DNA of 14,099 nucleotides, taken from positions 1 through 14,099 of the forward strand of contig CAZDJK010000003.1 in assembly GCA_964505725.1 (NCBI GenBank), written 5' to 3'. This document shows, one piece after another, positions 5,812 to 12,493 of the stretch. Made by a program: the position numbers and the translations under genes. Numbering within the stretch: position 1 is the stretch's first letter; each line of letters begins with the position of its first letter. The stretch comes from CAVRJC01 sp964505725 (lineage in GTDB: Bacteria > Actinomycetota > Acidimicrobiia > IMCC26256 > DASPTH01). The notes below the pieces were generated by a model, which saw only the letters and a program-made list of their open reading frames with translations, was not told the origin of the DNA and did no database searches.

Positions 5812-6725
5812 CCACCGGTGGCGTGCCGGCGCGCGACGAGCACCCGGTCCCGTCCCGCGAGGTCGGGGCGCACGACGACTTCGGTGAACCCGGCGCGGCC
5901 GGCGAGCGTGCGCGCGCGCTCGGCCTGGTGCGGGGCCAGCTCCATGACCACCGCCCCGCCGCCGGCGTGCAGCCACGCGGGCGCCTCGGCGAGGATCTCG
6001 GCGATCGCCTCGAGGCCGGTGGGGCCGCTGACCAGCGCCCGGTGCGGCTCCCAGTCGCGGACCTCGGCAGGGAGATCCGGCACCTCGTGCTCCGCGACGT
6101 ACGGCGGGTTGGAGACGATGAGCCGGAGCGCGCCCCGCAGCTCGTCGGGCAGGGCGGCGAACCACGAGCCGCGCAGCAGCCGCACCCGCGTCGCCGCCGC
6201 TCCGACGCCGGCCAGGTTCGCGCGCGCTACCGCGAGCGCGTCGTCGCTCACGTCGGACGCGTAGACCAGTGCGTCGGCGAGCTCGGTCGCGAGCGTGAGC
6301 GCGAGCGCGCCGGACCCGGTCCCGAGGTCGGCGACGGCGATATCGCCACCACCACCGCCCCACGGGTCGTGGCGGCCGCGTCGCGCGCCGAGCCGCACCG
6401 CCTCCTCCAGTGCCGCCTGCGCGACCACTTCCGTCTCCGGCCTCGGGACGAGCACGCGACGATCGACGAGCAGGTCGAGGTCGAGGAACTGCCACCGGCC
6501 CAGCACGTACTGCAGCGGCTCGCCCTCGGCGCGGCGCTCGACCATGTCGTGCACGTGCGCGATCGCGGCATCAGTCGCGGCCTCGTCCTCGCCGAGGATC
6601 AGGTCCGCGCCCTCGTAGTCCGACACCCGTTCCACCAGGAAGCGCGCCTCGGCCTCGGGCGTGTCCACACCCCGGGCGCGGAGCGCCGCTTCGGTGTCGA
6701 TGCGCACGTCGCGCCAGGTGGTCAC
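5793..6725 (-). CDS. prmC: Release factor glutamine methyltransferase (PrmC/HemK)
   Basis: S-adenosylmethionine-dependent methyltransferase that modifies the glutamine of the GGQ motif in release factors, raising termination efficiency; its substrate RF1 is encoded immediately upstream. 310 residues, slightly longer than the usual 280-300. An N-terminal helical substrate domain (1-80) contains EGEPLQYVLGRWQF. Then follow VPRPETE (93-99), the SAM-binding DLGTGSG (133-139), the acidic SD(158) region and the catalytic NPPY (206-209). A run of five glycines (123-127) and basic residues before the SAM motif forms an insertion. The start is GTG at 6725, two bases after the prfA stop, indicating coupling to prfA. 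The Gly/Arg tail (TGGSRAGG) is encoded by the tandem repeat. Confidence 0.96.
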   Translation of the reverse strand: MTTWRDVRIDTEAALRARGVDTPEAEARFLVERVSDYEGADLILGEDEAATDAAIAHVHDMVERRAEGEPLQYVLGRWQFLDLDLLVDRRVLVPRPETEVVAQAALEEAVRLGARRGRHDPWGGGGGDIAVADLGTGSGALALTLATELADALVYASDVSDDALAVARANLAGVGAAATRVRLLRGSWFAALPDELRGALRLIVSNPPYVAEHEVPDLPAEVRDWEPHRALVSGPTGLEAIAEILAEAPAWLHAGGGAVVMELAPHQAERARTLAGRAGFTEVVVRPDLAGRDRVLVARRHATGGSRAGG

Positions 6726-6727
6726 CT

Positions 6728-7801
6728 TCAGGCGCTCGCCTCGCCCTCGAGGTCGCGGCGGCGCTCGTCGGCCGCGAGCGCGTCGGTGAGCTCGTCGAGC
6801 TGGCCTGCGAGCACCTGGTCCAGGGAGTGGAGGGTGAGGCCGATCCGGTGGTCGGTGACCCGGTTCTCCTTGAAGTTGTAGGTGCGGATCTTGTCGGAAC
6901 GGCCGCCGCTCTTCACCTGGTTCCGGCGGGTCGACGACAGCTCCGACTCCTGGCGCTCCCGCTCGATCTCGAGGAGCCGGCTACGGAGGATGCGCATCGC
7001 CTTCTCCTTGTTCTGGAGCTGGCTCTTCTCGTCCTGGCAGGTGACCACGAGCCCCGACGGGCGGTGCGTGATGCGCACCGCCGAGTCGGTGGTGTTCACC
7101 GACTGCCCCCCGGGCCCGCTCGACCGGTACACGTCGACCTCGAGGTCGTTGGAGTCGACCGCCACCTCGACCTCCTCGGCCTCCGGGAGGACGGCGACGG
7201 TGGCGGCGCTGGTGTGGACCCGGCCCTGGCTCTCGGTGACCGGCACGCGCTGCACCCGGTGGGGACCCGCCTCGTGCTTCAGCCGCGTCCACGCGTCGTC
7301 GCCCTTCACGACGAAGGTGATCTCGCGAAACCCGCCCATGTCGCTCTGCTGGGTGTTGAGCACCTCCAGCTTCCACCGGTGGAGATCGGCGTAGCGCTCG
7401 TACATGTGGAAGAGGTCGGCGGCCCACAGGTTGCCCTCCTCGCCGCCCTCACCGCCGCGGATCTCCATGATCACGTTCTTGCCCGCGTCGGGATCCGGCG
7501 GGACCAGCAGCTCGCGGAGCCGGGCGTCGAGCTCGGTGAGCAGGGTCTCCTTGGCCTCGATCTCGGCGGCGAGGTACTCACGCATGTCGGCGTCGTCCTC
7601 CGACACCAGGAGCTCGCGCGCATCGGTGAAGTCGGCGTCGGCGTCGCGATGGGCGCGGTAGGCATCGACGATCGGCTTCAGCTCCGCGTGCCGCCGCCCG
7701 GCCGCGCGCGCGGCCGCCTGGTCGCCGGACGCGTAGATCTCGGGGAGCCGCGCCTCGAGCTTCTCCAGCTCGGTCTCGAGCGCGGCGAGCCGATCGAACA
7801 T
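6728..7801 (-). CDS. prfA: Peptide chain release factor 1
   Basis: Recognises UAA and UAG in the ribosomal A site and triggers release of the finished protein. 357 residues, the normal length. The N-terminal coiled region (1-100) is followed by the codon-recognition domain with the PVT tripeptide (187-189) in RVPVTESQGRVHTSAA, which identifies RF1 rather than RF2, and by the catalytic GPGGQSVN (229-236) with the GGQ loop. There is no frameshift site, also as expected for RF1. The ATG start is ten bases from the stop of the upstream oxidoreductase gene. No well-spaced ribosome site is present (GAAGG is one base from ATG), but a TAGCCT box is six bases ahead, suggesting its own leaderless promoter. 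It is followed by prmC in the same transcript. Confidence 0.98.
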   Translation of the reverse strand: MFDRLAALETELEKLEARLPEIYASGDQAAARAAGRRHAELKPIVDAYRAHRDADADFTDARELLVSEDDADMREYLAAEIEAKETLLTELDARLRELLVPPDPDAGKNVIMEIRGGEGGEEGNLWAADLFHMYERYADLHRWKLEVLNTQQSDMGGFREITFVVKGDDAWTRLKHEAGPHRVQRVPVTESQGRVHTSAATVAVLPEAEEVEVAVDSNDLEVDVYRSSGPGGQSVNTTDSAVRITHRPSGLVVTCQDEKSQLQNKEKAMRILRSRLLEIERERQESELSSTRRNQVKSGGRSDKIRTYNFKENRVTDHRIGLTLHSLDQVLAGQLDELTDALAADERRRDLEGEASA

Positions 7802-7807
7802 GCCTTC

Positions 7808-7813
7808 AGGCTA
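7808..7813 (-). promoter_or_regulatory. -10 box overlapping an upstream stop codon, for prfA-prmC
   Basis: TAGCCT on the minus strand (7813-7808) includes the TAG stop of the oxidoreductase gene and ends six bases before the prfA ATG, the leaderless spacing. No clear -35 box. The box would let prfA and prmC be expressed independently of the oxidoreductase. Confidence 0.45.
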
Positions 7814-9118
7814 CTGAGCCGGGAGTCCGTCCCGAGCGCCCCGATCGGCCCCTGCCGGCGGCACCGCGGGGAACGCGTACGCGGGATCCGCGAGCGGCGG
7901 ATGGTCGGATCGGGGCTTGCGCGCCATGGCCGCGTCGATGACGGGCGCGAGGCGCTCCGCCTTCTCGCGCTGCGCGCGCTCGTCGCGTTCGACGAACTCC
8001 GGGAGCACGTCGCGGCCGAACAGCTCCAGACTCTCCATGATGTGCTCGTGACGGTTGCGCCCCGACTGCGCGCACAGGATCACCTGGTCGACGCCGGCCT
8101 CTTCGTACCGACGCAGGTAGTCGCGGACCTGCGCCGGCGTGCCGATGGCGCCGCGCAACCCGAAGAAGCCCTCCTGCTGCACGATCTGCGCACCGAGCCG
8201 CTCCCCCTCGGTCATCGAGGCCTCGACCGCCTCGGGCGCGTAACCCTGCTCCGATCGGCGCGCGCGGTACTCGCCCCACACGTCGGTGACGCCGGGCTGA
8301 TGGTTGCCGAACACGTAGTAGTGCGCGAGCGAGTAGCCGAAGAAGTTCGCGCCCTCGAGACCGCGTGCGATGGCCTCGTTCTCGTCGTCGTGGCACATGA
8401 ACGTGGTGACGCACGCGACGTTGGCGTTGACCGCGTCGCCGATGGGCACGCACTCGGAGGCGAGAGTGTCGTAGTAGTCGGCGATCCAGTGCTGCGCCTC
8501 CTCCGGGTTGATGAACGCGAACGCCAGGGCGCCGATGCCCTTCTGCGCCGCGAGGTGGATGGTCTCCCGCCGGCTGCAGGCGACCCACACCGGCGGATGG
8601 GGCTTCTGCACCGGCTTCGGCACCACGTTGCGGGGCGGCATGGTCACGTACCGGCCGGTGTGGCCGGTGAAGGGCCGCTCGGTGAGGCAGCGGAGGGCGA
8701 CCCGGAGCCCCTCCTCCCACATGGCGCGCTTCTCGGCGGCGTCGATGCCGAACCCCCCGAGCTCGGCCTCCGACGACGACTCACCGGATCCGAAGTCGGC
8801 GCGCCCGGCGGAGACCAGGTCGAGCATCGCGATCCGTTCCGCGACGCGCGCGGGGTGGTTGAACGGCGGCGGCGTCTGCACGATCCCGTGACCGAGACGG
8901 ATGCGCTCGGTGCGTTGCGACACCGCGGCGAGGAACACCTCGGGCGCGCTGGAATGGCTGTACTCCTCGAGGAAGTGGTGCTCGACCTCCCACACGTAGT
9001 GGATACCGAGCCGGTCCGCGAGCTCGCACTGCTGGAGCGCGTCGCGGACGAGCCGGGCCTCGGAGTCGTCGTGCCAGGGCCGCGGCAGCTGGTGCTCGTA
9101 GAAGAGCCCGATCTTCAC
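7811..9118 (-). CDS. Luciferase-like monooxygenase (LLM class flavin-dependent oxidoreductase)
   Basis: 435-residue protein of the bacterial luciferase-like TIM-barrel superfamily, which uses reduced FMN or coenzyme F420; actinobacteria have many and substrates are rarely predictable. The N-terminus VKIGLFYEHQLPRPW is the first barrel strand. WEVEHHFLEEYSHSSAPEVF (43-62), the RIRLGHGIVQTPPPFNHPARVAE segment and the GSGESSSEAELGGFG loop are standard family positions, and VWVACSRRETIHLAAQKGIG is the C-terminal cofactor region. The frame is open to an ATG at 9274, but I chose the GTG at 9118: the family starts at KIGLF, the added 52 residues are Gly/Arg-rich and non-coding in character, and a TAGCGT box sits seven bases ahead. 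The C-terminus carries a Pro-rich tail. It is upstream of prfA but probably functionally unrelated. Confidence 0.92.
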   Translation of the reverse strand: MKIGLFYEHQLPRPWHDDSEARLVRDALQQCELADRLGIHYVWEVEHHFLEEYSHSSAPEVFLAAVSQRTERIRLGHGIVQTPPPFNHPARVAERIAMLDLVSAGRADFGSGESSSEAELGGFGIDAAEKRAMWEEGLRVALRCLTERPFTGHTGRYVTMPPRNVVPKPVQKPHPPVWVACSRRETIHLAAQKGIGALAFAFINPEEAQHWIADYYDTLASECVPIGDAVNANVACVTTFMCHDDENEAIARGLEGANFFGYSLAHYYVFGNHQPGVTDVWGEYRARRSEQGYAPEAVEASMTEGERLGAQIVQQEGFFGLRGAIGTPAQVRDYLRRYEEAGVDQVILCAQSGRNRHEHIMESLELFGRDVLPEFVERDERAQREKAERLAPVIDAAMARKPRSDHPPLADPAYAFPAVPPAGADRGARDGLPAQ

Positions 9119-9125
9119 CGGCGCG

Positions 9126-9131
9126 ACGCTA
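9126..9131 (-). promoter_or_regulatory. -10 box placed for a leaderless oxidoreductase transcript
   Basis: TAGCGT on the minus strand (9131-9126) ends seven bases before the GTG at 9118 and no ribosome site is present. The place where a -35 box would fall (about 9149-9154) lies inside one arm of the long inverted repeat at 9147-9176. Confidence 0.5.
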
Positions 9132-9146
9132 ACCGGATCCCGCGCG

Positions 9147-9176
9147 CATCGGCCCCGGGTGAACCCGGGGCCGATG
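9147..9176. terminator. Perfect 14-bp inverted repeat: terminator or operator
   Basis: Arms 9147-9160 and 9163-9176 are exact reverse complements around a two-base centre; as RNA this gives a 13-bp GC-rich stem with a four-base loop on either strand. There is no T tract after it on either side. It lies between the DUF1385 gene and the oxidoreductase gene, both on the minus strand. It could end transcription coming from rho-rpmE-DUF1385. Because it covers the expected -35 region of the oxidoreductase promoter, it could instead be a repressor site. Confidence 0.6.
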
Positions 9177-9230
9177 TCGCCCGTCGCCCCGCATCCCGGA
9201 TCTCGAGGACCCGAGCCCGCCGTACCGGCG

Positions 9231-9245
9231 GCCGCCAGAGGCGGC
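9231..9245. terminator. GC-rich hairpin in the 3' spacer of the DUF1385 gene
   Basis: GCCGCC at 9231-9236 pairs with GGCGGC at 9240-9245 around a three-base loop. An overlapping alternative stem (CCGCC 9219-9223 with GGCGG 9229-9233) could compete with it. Possibly part of the terminator region; no T tract follows. Confidence 0.35.
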
Positions 9246-9295
9246 ACGAGGCCGTGAGCGTATCTCGCGCGCACCGGAGCAGGTGGCGTCGCGAC

Positions 9296-9313
9296 ACGTG
9301 ACTTCGGTCACGT
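9296..9313 (-). terminator. Hairpin directly after the DUF1385 stop codon
   Basis: A perfect 7-bp stem (9296-9302 with 9307-9313) with a four-base loop begins four bases after the TGA at 9318. On the minus-strand RNA the loop is CGAA; on the plus strand it would be a UUCG tetraloop. It probably ends or protects the rho-rpmE-DUF1385 message. No T tract follows, as is common in high-GC actinobacteria. Confidence 0.5.
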
Positions 9314-9317
9314 TCCG

Positions 9318-10268
9318 TCAGGTCGTGCCGAATGCCGGACGCGTGGAGTGGGTGGCCGCCCGCGTGGCGCGCGCGTCGACGTCGGCGAGCTGCTCGGCAG
9401 TGAGCACGGCGCGCAGCGAGGCGACCGCGACCTCCACCTGGTCGAGCGTGGGCTCGCGCGTGGTGAGCCGTTGCAGGGCGAGCCCGGGACGCATCAGCAC
9501 CCGCACCCAGCGCCGGTCCATGTGCCTGGCTGCGAACCGGATGACCTCGTAGCTCAGCCCGGCGATCAACGGAATGAGCACCACACGCGACGCGATGAGG
9601 AGCAACCAGCCCGGGCGCCCGACGAACGAGTACACGACGATGGTCACGACCATCACGGTGAGCAGGAAGTTCGTGCCGCAGCGCACGTGCTCGGTGCTGA
9701 AGCGCTGCGCCGACTCGGGCGAGAGCTCGGCGCCGTTCTCGTACGCGGCGATCGCCTTGTGCTCGGCACCGTGGTACTGGAACACGCGTTTGATGTCCTT
9801 CAGGCACCCGATCAGGAGCAGATACCCGAGGAATATCCCCAGTCGCAGCGCCCCCTCGGCAACGTGGAACCAGAACCCGTCGAGGCCGAGCGTGTCGCCG
9901 AGGCCGTTGGCGGCGACCGCGGGCAGCACGATGAAGACCGCGGTGAAGAAGGTGAGCGCGATGCCGATCGTCCACCCCATCGCCCGGCTGGAGATCTGCT
10001 CCTCCTCCGGGATCTGGCGATTCGCCGACCACGTGAGGGCCTTGAAGCCGAGGGCGAGCGACTCCGAGAGCGCCATCACGCCGCGGAGCAGGGGGATCTT
10101 CGACCAGCGCTCGCTCCACGTGGGCGCGTCGCGGACCACGGTCTCGATGTCGCCCTCGGGTGTGCGGACGGAAACCGCCCACGTGCGCTCGCCGCGCATC
10201 ATGACACCCTCGACCACGGCTTGGCCGCCCATGTAGCGGCTCTCGGTCGAGCGGCCGGCGCGGCTCAT
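9318..10268 (-). CDS. DUF1385 (YqhQ-like) integral membrane protein
   Basis: 316-residue protein of the DUF1385 family, function unproven. Family signatures are MGGQAVVEGVMMRG (13-26), DIKRVFQYHGAEHKAIAAYE (158-177), EHVRCGTNFLL (193-203), GLSYE (237-241) and ALQRLTTREPTLDQVEVA (264-281). Membrane segments fall at about 98-120, 138-156, 203-216 and 219-238. The conserved His and Cys residues in the YHGAEH and HVRCGTNF stretches could bind metal, but this is inference. The ATG at 10268 is one base after the rpmE stop, so it is the third gene of the rho-rpmE unit, the same place it often takes in actinobacteria. Conserved linkage to translation genes is the main functional hint. The C-terminal tail is poorly conserved and Thr/Arg-rich. 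Confidence 0.9.
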   Translation of the reverse strand: MSRAGRSTESRYMGGQAVVEGVMMRGERTWAVSVRTPEGDIETVVRDAPTWSERWSKIPLLRGVMALSESLALGFKALTWSANRQIPEEEQISSRAMGWTIGIALTFFTAVFIVLPAVAANGLGDTLGLDGFWFHVAEGALRLGIFLGYLLLIGCLKDIKRVFQYHGAEHKAIAAYENGAELSPESAQRFSTEHVRCGTNFLLTVMVVTIVVYSFVGRPGWLLLIASRVVLIPLIAGLSYEVIRFAARHMDRRWVRVLMRPGLALQRLTTREPTLDQVEVAVASLRAVLTAEQLADVDARATRAATHSTRPAFGTT

Positions 10269-10269
10269 G

Positions 10270-10488
10270 TCAGGTCTTCGGCGCGGCCTTCGCCTTGGCG
10301 TAGCGGCGCTGGAACCGCTCGACGCGCCCGCCGGTGTCGACCAGCTTCTGCTTGCCCGTGTAGAAGGGGTGGCACTCCGAGCAGAGCTCGACGCGCAGCT
10401 CGGGCACCGTCGACCGGGTGACGAACTCGTTGCCGCACGAGCAGTGCACGCGGCACTCGACGTATTCGGGGTGGATGTCGGTCTTCAT
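10270..10488 (-). CDS. rpmE: Ribosomal protein bL31, zinc-binding form
   Basis: 72-residue protein of the large ribosomal subunit that helps bridge to the small subunit. The opening MKTDIHPEYVEC and the HPFYTGKQKLVDTGGRVERF block (40-59) are diagnostic. Cys16, Cys18, Cys36 and Cys39 form the zinc site, so this is the C+ form rather than the zinc-independent paralogue that bacteria switch to under zinc shortage. The Lys/Ala-rich tail is normal. The ATG start has GAGGG ahead and also a TAGAAT box nine bases upstream. It lies 59 bases after the rho stop, probably transcribed both with rho and from its own promoter, and one base before the DUF1385 gene. No Zur operator is evident. Confidence 0.98.
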   Translation of the reverse strand: MKTDIHPEYVECRVHCSCGNEFVTRSTVPELRVELCSECHPFYTGKQKLVDTGGRVERFQRRYAKAKAAPKT

Positions 10489-10497
10489 GGCTCCCTC

Positions 10498-10503
10498 ATT
10501 CTA
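10498..10503 (-). promoter_or_regulatory. Probable -10 box for rpmE
   Basis: TAGAAT (10503-10498, minus strand) is one mismatch from TATAAT and ends nine bases before the rpmE ATG, giving a very short or absent leader. A GAGGG just before the ATG may serve as ribosome site if the message starts further upstream. No clear -35. Confidence 0.55.
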
Positions 10504-10547
10504 CGCAGGCGCGGCCGGTGGTATTCCCGCGGCGCGCCATCGGACGG

Positions 10548-12233
10548 TCACCCGCCGGGGGTCGGCGCCTTCGCGATCTCGGCAAGGAACTCGTCGTTGC
10601 TCTTGGTGGTGCGGATCTTGTCGATGAGCAGCTCGAGGCCCTTGCCCTCCTCGAGCGCGTTGAGGACCCGGCGCAGCTTCCACACCTGCTGCAGCTGCTG
10701 GCGGTCGAACAGCAGCTCCTCGTGCCGCGTGCTCGACGCCTCGACGTCGATCGACGGGTAGATGCGCCGCTCCGAGAGGCGACGGTCGAGGCGCAGCTCC
10801 ATGTTGCCGGTGCCCTTGAACTCCTCGAAGATCACCTCGTCCATCCGGCTGCCGGTCTCGATCAGGGCGGTGGCCACGATGGTGAGCGATCCGCCCTCCT
10901 CGATGTTGCGGGCGGCACCGAAGAAGCGCTTGGGCGGGTATAGCGCGGTCGAGTCGACACCACCCGACATGATCCGGCCCGACGTGGGCGCCGCGAGGTT
11001 GTACGCGCGCGCGAGACGGGTGATGCCGTCGAGCACGATCACGACGTCGGTGCCCATCTCCACGAGGCGCTTGGCGCGCTCGATCGTGAGCTCGGCGACG
11101 TGCGTGTGCTCGTCGGATGGGCGGTCGAACGTGCTGGCGACGACCTCGCCGCGCATCACGTGCCGCCGCATGTCGGTGACCTCCTCCGGCCGCTCGTCCA
11201 CGAGCAGCACCATGAGGTGCACCTCGGGGTTGTTCCGCTCGATCGCGTACACGAGCTGCTTCAGGATGGTCGTCTTGCCCGCCTTCGGCGGCGACACGAT
11301 CAGGCCGCGCTGGCCCTTGCCGACGGGCGAGATCAGGTCGACGATGCGCCCGGTGATCTCGTGCGGGTCGTCCGCGAGCTCGAGGCGCAGGCGCGAGTCG
11401 GGGAACAGGGGTGTGAGGTCCTCGAACTTGGGGCGGTTGCGCGCCTCGTCGGGCGTCATCCCGTTGATGAGATCGACGCGCAGCAGCGCCGGGTACTTCT
11501 CGTTGCTCGCCTGGGGGCGCGAGTAGCCCTGCACCGCGTCGCCCTTGCGCAGCGAGAAGCGCCGCACCTGCGACGCGGAGACGTAGACGTCCTTCGGTCC
11601 GGCGAGATAGCCACTGCAGCGGAGGAACCCGTAGCCCTCTTCGCGCAGGTCGAGCAGCCCCTGCGCCGGCACCGGCTCGCCCTGGAACTCCGCCTGGCGC
11701 GGCTCGCCCGCGACCTGGTCCTGGCCGCCGCGGCCGCGGCGGCGGCGGCGGCCGCGCCGGTTGCCGTCGCCGAAGGACTGGCGCTCGTCCTCGGGGTCGA
11801 TCGCGATCGTGCTGGTCGTGTCCTCATCCGTCGCGGTCGCGGCGGAGCCGTTGGCGGGCGCGGGCGACGCGTCGGGACGCGGACGGGCGGGCCGCGGCGC
11901 GGGGATGGCGTCGACGTCGTCGCCGCCGAGTGAGTCCTCCTCGGCGGCGAGCTCGGCGATCGGGTCGGCGAGCTCCGAGGCGCGCGCCGAGCGGACCCGG
12001 CGGGCGCTCGTGGTCGTGCTCGCGGTAGTGGTTGCAGGCGCGTCGGTGCCGGATGCGCCGGCGGAGCGGCCACCGTTGCCGCCGCCGTTGGCGGTGGCGA
12101 GGATGGCCTCGACGAGGTCTGCCTTGCGCATCCGCGTCGCGCCCTTCACGCCGACGGCGCCGGCGATCGTGTGGAGCTGCTCGCGATCCTTCCCGTCGAG
12201 CATCGATCGCTCGATGTGCTGATCGGGGGTCAT
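10548..12233 (-). CDS. rho: Transcription termination factor Rho, with long Arg-rich linker
   Basis: Hexameric RNA helicase that ends transcription by loading on untranslated RNA. 561 residues, longer than the 419 of E. coli because of an insertion typical of high-GC actinobacteria. The Rho N-terminal helical domain (about 11-48) is followed by a low-complexity linker (50-185) rich in Ala, Thr and Asp, ending in a basic run (159-169) that may bind RNA. Next come the cold-shock-like RNA-binding domain (186-240, LREEGYGFLR), Walker A SPPKAGKTT (314-322, Lys320), Walker B VVIVLD (397-402), the Q loop around MSGGVDSTALYPPK (422-435) and the R loop KGTGNMELRLDRRLSERR (473-490). The ATG at 12233 has AGGGAG ahead. 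It is the first gene of rho-rpmE-DUF1385, with a strong promoter and about 165 bases of leader, which suits autoregulation. Confidence 0.98.
   Translation of the reverse strand: MTPDQHIERSMLDGKDREQLHTIAGAVGVKGATRMRKADLVEAILATANGGGNGGRSAGASGTDAPATTTASTTTSARRVRSARASELADPIAELAAEEDSLGGDDVDAIPAPRPARPRPDASPAPANGSAATATDEDTTSTIAIDPEDERQSFGDGNRRGRRRRRGRGGQDQVAGEPRQAEFQGEPVPAQGLLDLREEGYGFLRCSGYLAGPKDVYVSASQVRRFSLRKGDAVQGYSRPQASNEKYPALLRVDLINGMTPDEARNRPKFEDLTPLFPDSRLRLELADDPHEITGRIVDLISPVGKGQRGLIVSPPKAGKTTILKQLVYAIERNNPEVHLMVLLVDERPEEVTDMRRHVMRGEVVASTFDRPSDEHTHVAELTIERAKRLVEMGTDVVIVLDGITRLARAYNLAAPTSGRIMSGGVDSTALYPPKRFFGAARNIEEGGSLTIVATALIETGSRMDEVIFEEFKGTGNMELRLDRRLSERRIYPSIDVEASSTRHEELLFDRQQLQQVWKLRRVLNALEEGKGLELLIDKIRTTKSNDEFLAEIAKAPTPGG
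11724..11752. repeat. CGG-repeat tract with 20-bp palindrome inside rho
   Basis: A perfect 20-bp palindrome (11724-11743) runs into five CGG units (11737-11751). It encodes part of the Arg/Gly basic run of the Rho linker. It is a possible slippage or hairpin site and explains length variation expected in this linker. Confidence 0.65.
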
Positions 12234-12289
12234 GGGTTTCTCCCTCGGGCCCGCTGGGCAGACGCCCGAATCGCGGACCGGTTGTCAGC

Positions 12290-12311
12290 CCCCGGAACGA
12301 GCGCTCCGGGG
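12290..12311 (-). promoter_or_regulatory. Hairpin in the rho leader
   Basis: A 7-bp stem (12290-12296 with 12305-12311) with an eight-base loop lies in the untranslated leader about 57 bases before the rho ATG. It has no T tract, so it is not a classical terminator; it could be part of an autoregulatory leader. Function is inferred from position only. Confidence 0.4.
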
Positions 12312-12406
12312 AACACGGACGGCCGCCGTCGCCAAACACACCGCAACTTCGGGGTCCGGGTCGGTCGGGGGCCTGTGAGGCGCTGCACCGACCAGCGGCT
12401 CCCGCC

Positions 12407-12435
12407 ACTCTAGTGCCGCGATCGCCGAACGGCAA
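12407..12435 (-). promoter_or_regulatory. rho promoter (TTGCCG / TAGAGT, 17-base spacer)
   Basis: On the minus strand TTGCCG (12435-12430) and TAGAGT (12412-12407) are 17 bases apart, a good match to the vegetative consensus. Transcription would begin near 12400, leaving a leader of roughly 165 bases. It lies after a hairpin that could end transcription of the upstream gene. Confidence 0.65.
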
Positions 12436-12453
12436 CCACTCGCCGCGGTTCCC

Positions 12454-12471
12454 GGCCCCCGATCGGGAGCC
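12454..12471 (-). terminator. Hairpin between the ApgM-like gene and rho
   Basis: A 7-bp stem with one G-T pair (12454-12460 with 12465-12471) and GATC loop lies 22 bases after the stop codon at 12494 and just ahead of the rho promoter. Its position fits a terminator without T tract. Confidence 0.45.
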
Positions 12472-12493
12472 CCGCCGCCACGACGGGAGCGGC

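Noticed and set aside
9119..9274. 52-residue N-terminal extension of the luciferase-like protein
   Set aside because: Gly/Arg/Pro-rich and unlike the family, and it runs through the 30-bp inverted repeat and the -10 box; the family begins at KIGLFYE.
6410..9301. 963-codon plus-strand open frame opposite prmC, prfA and the oxidoreductase
   Set aside because: Low-complexity Arg/Leu/Val/Gly translation mirroring three well-identified minus-strand genes; an antisense shadow typical of high-GC DNA.
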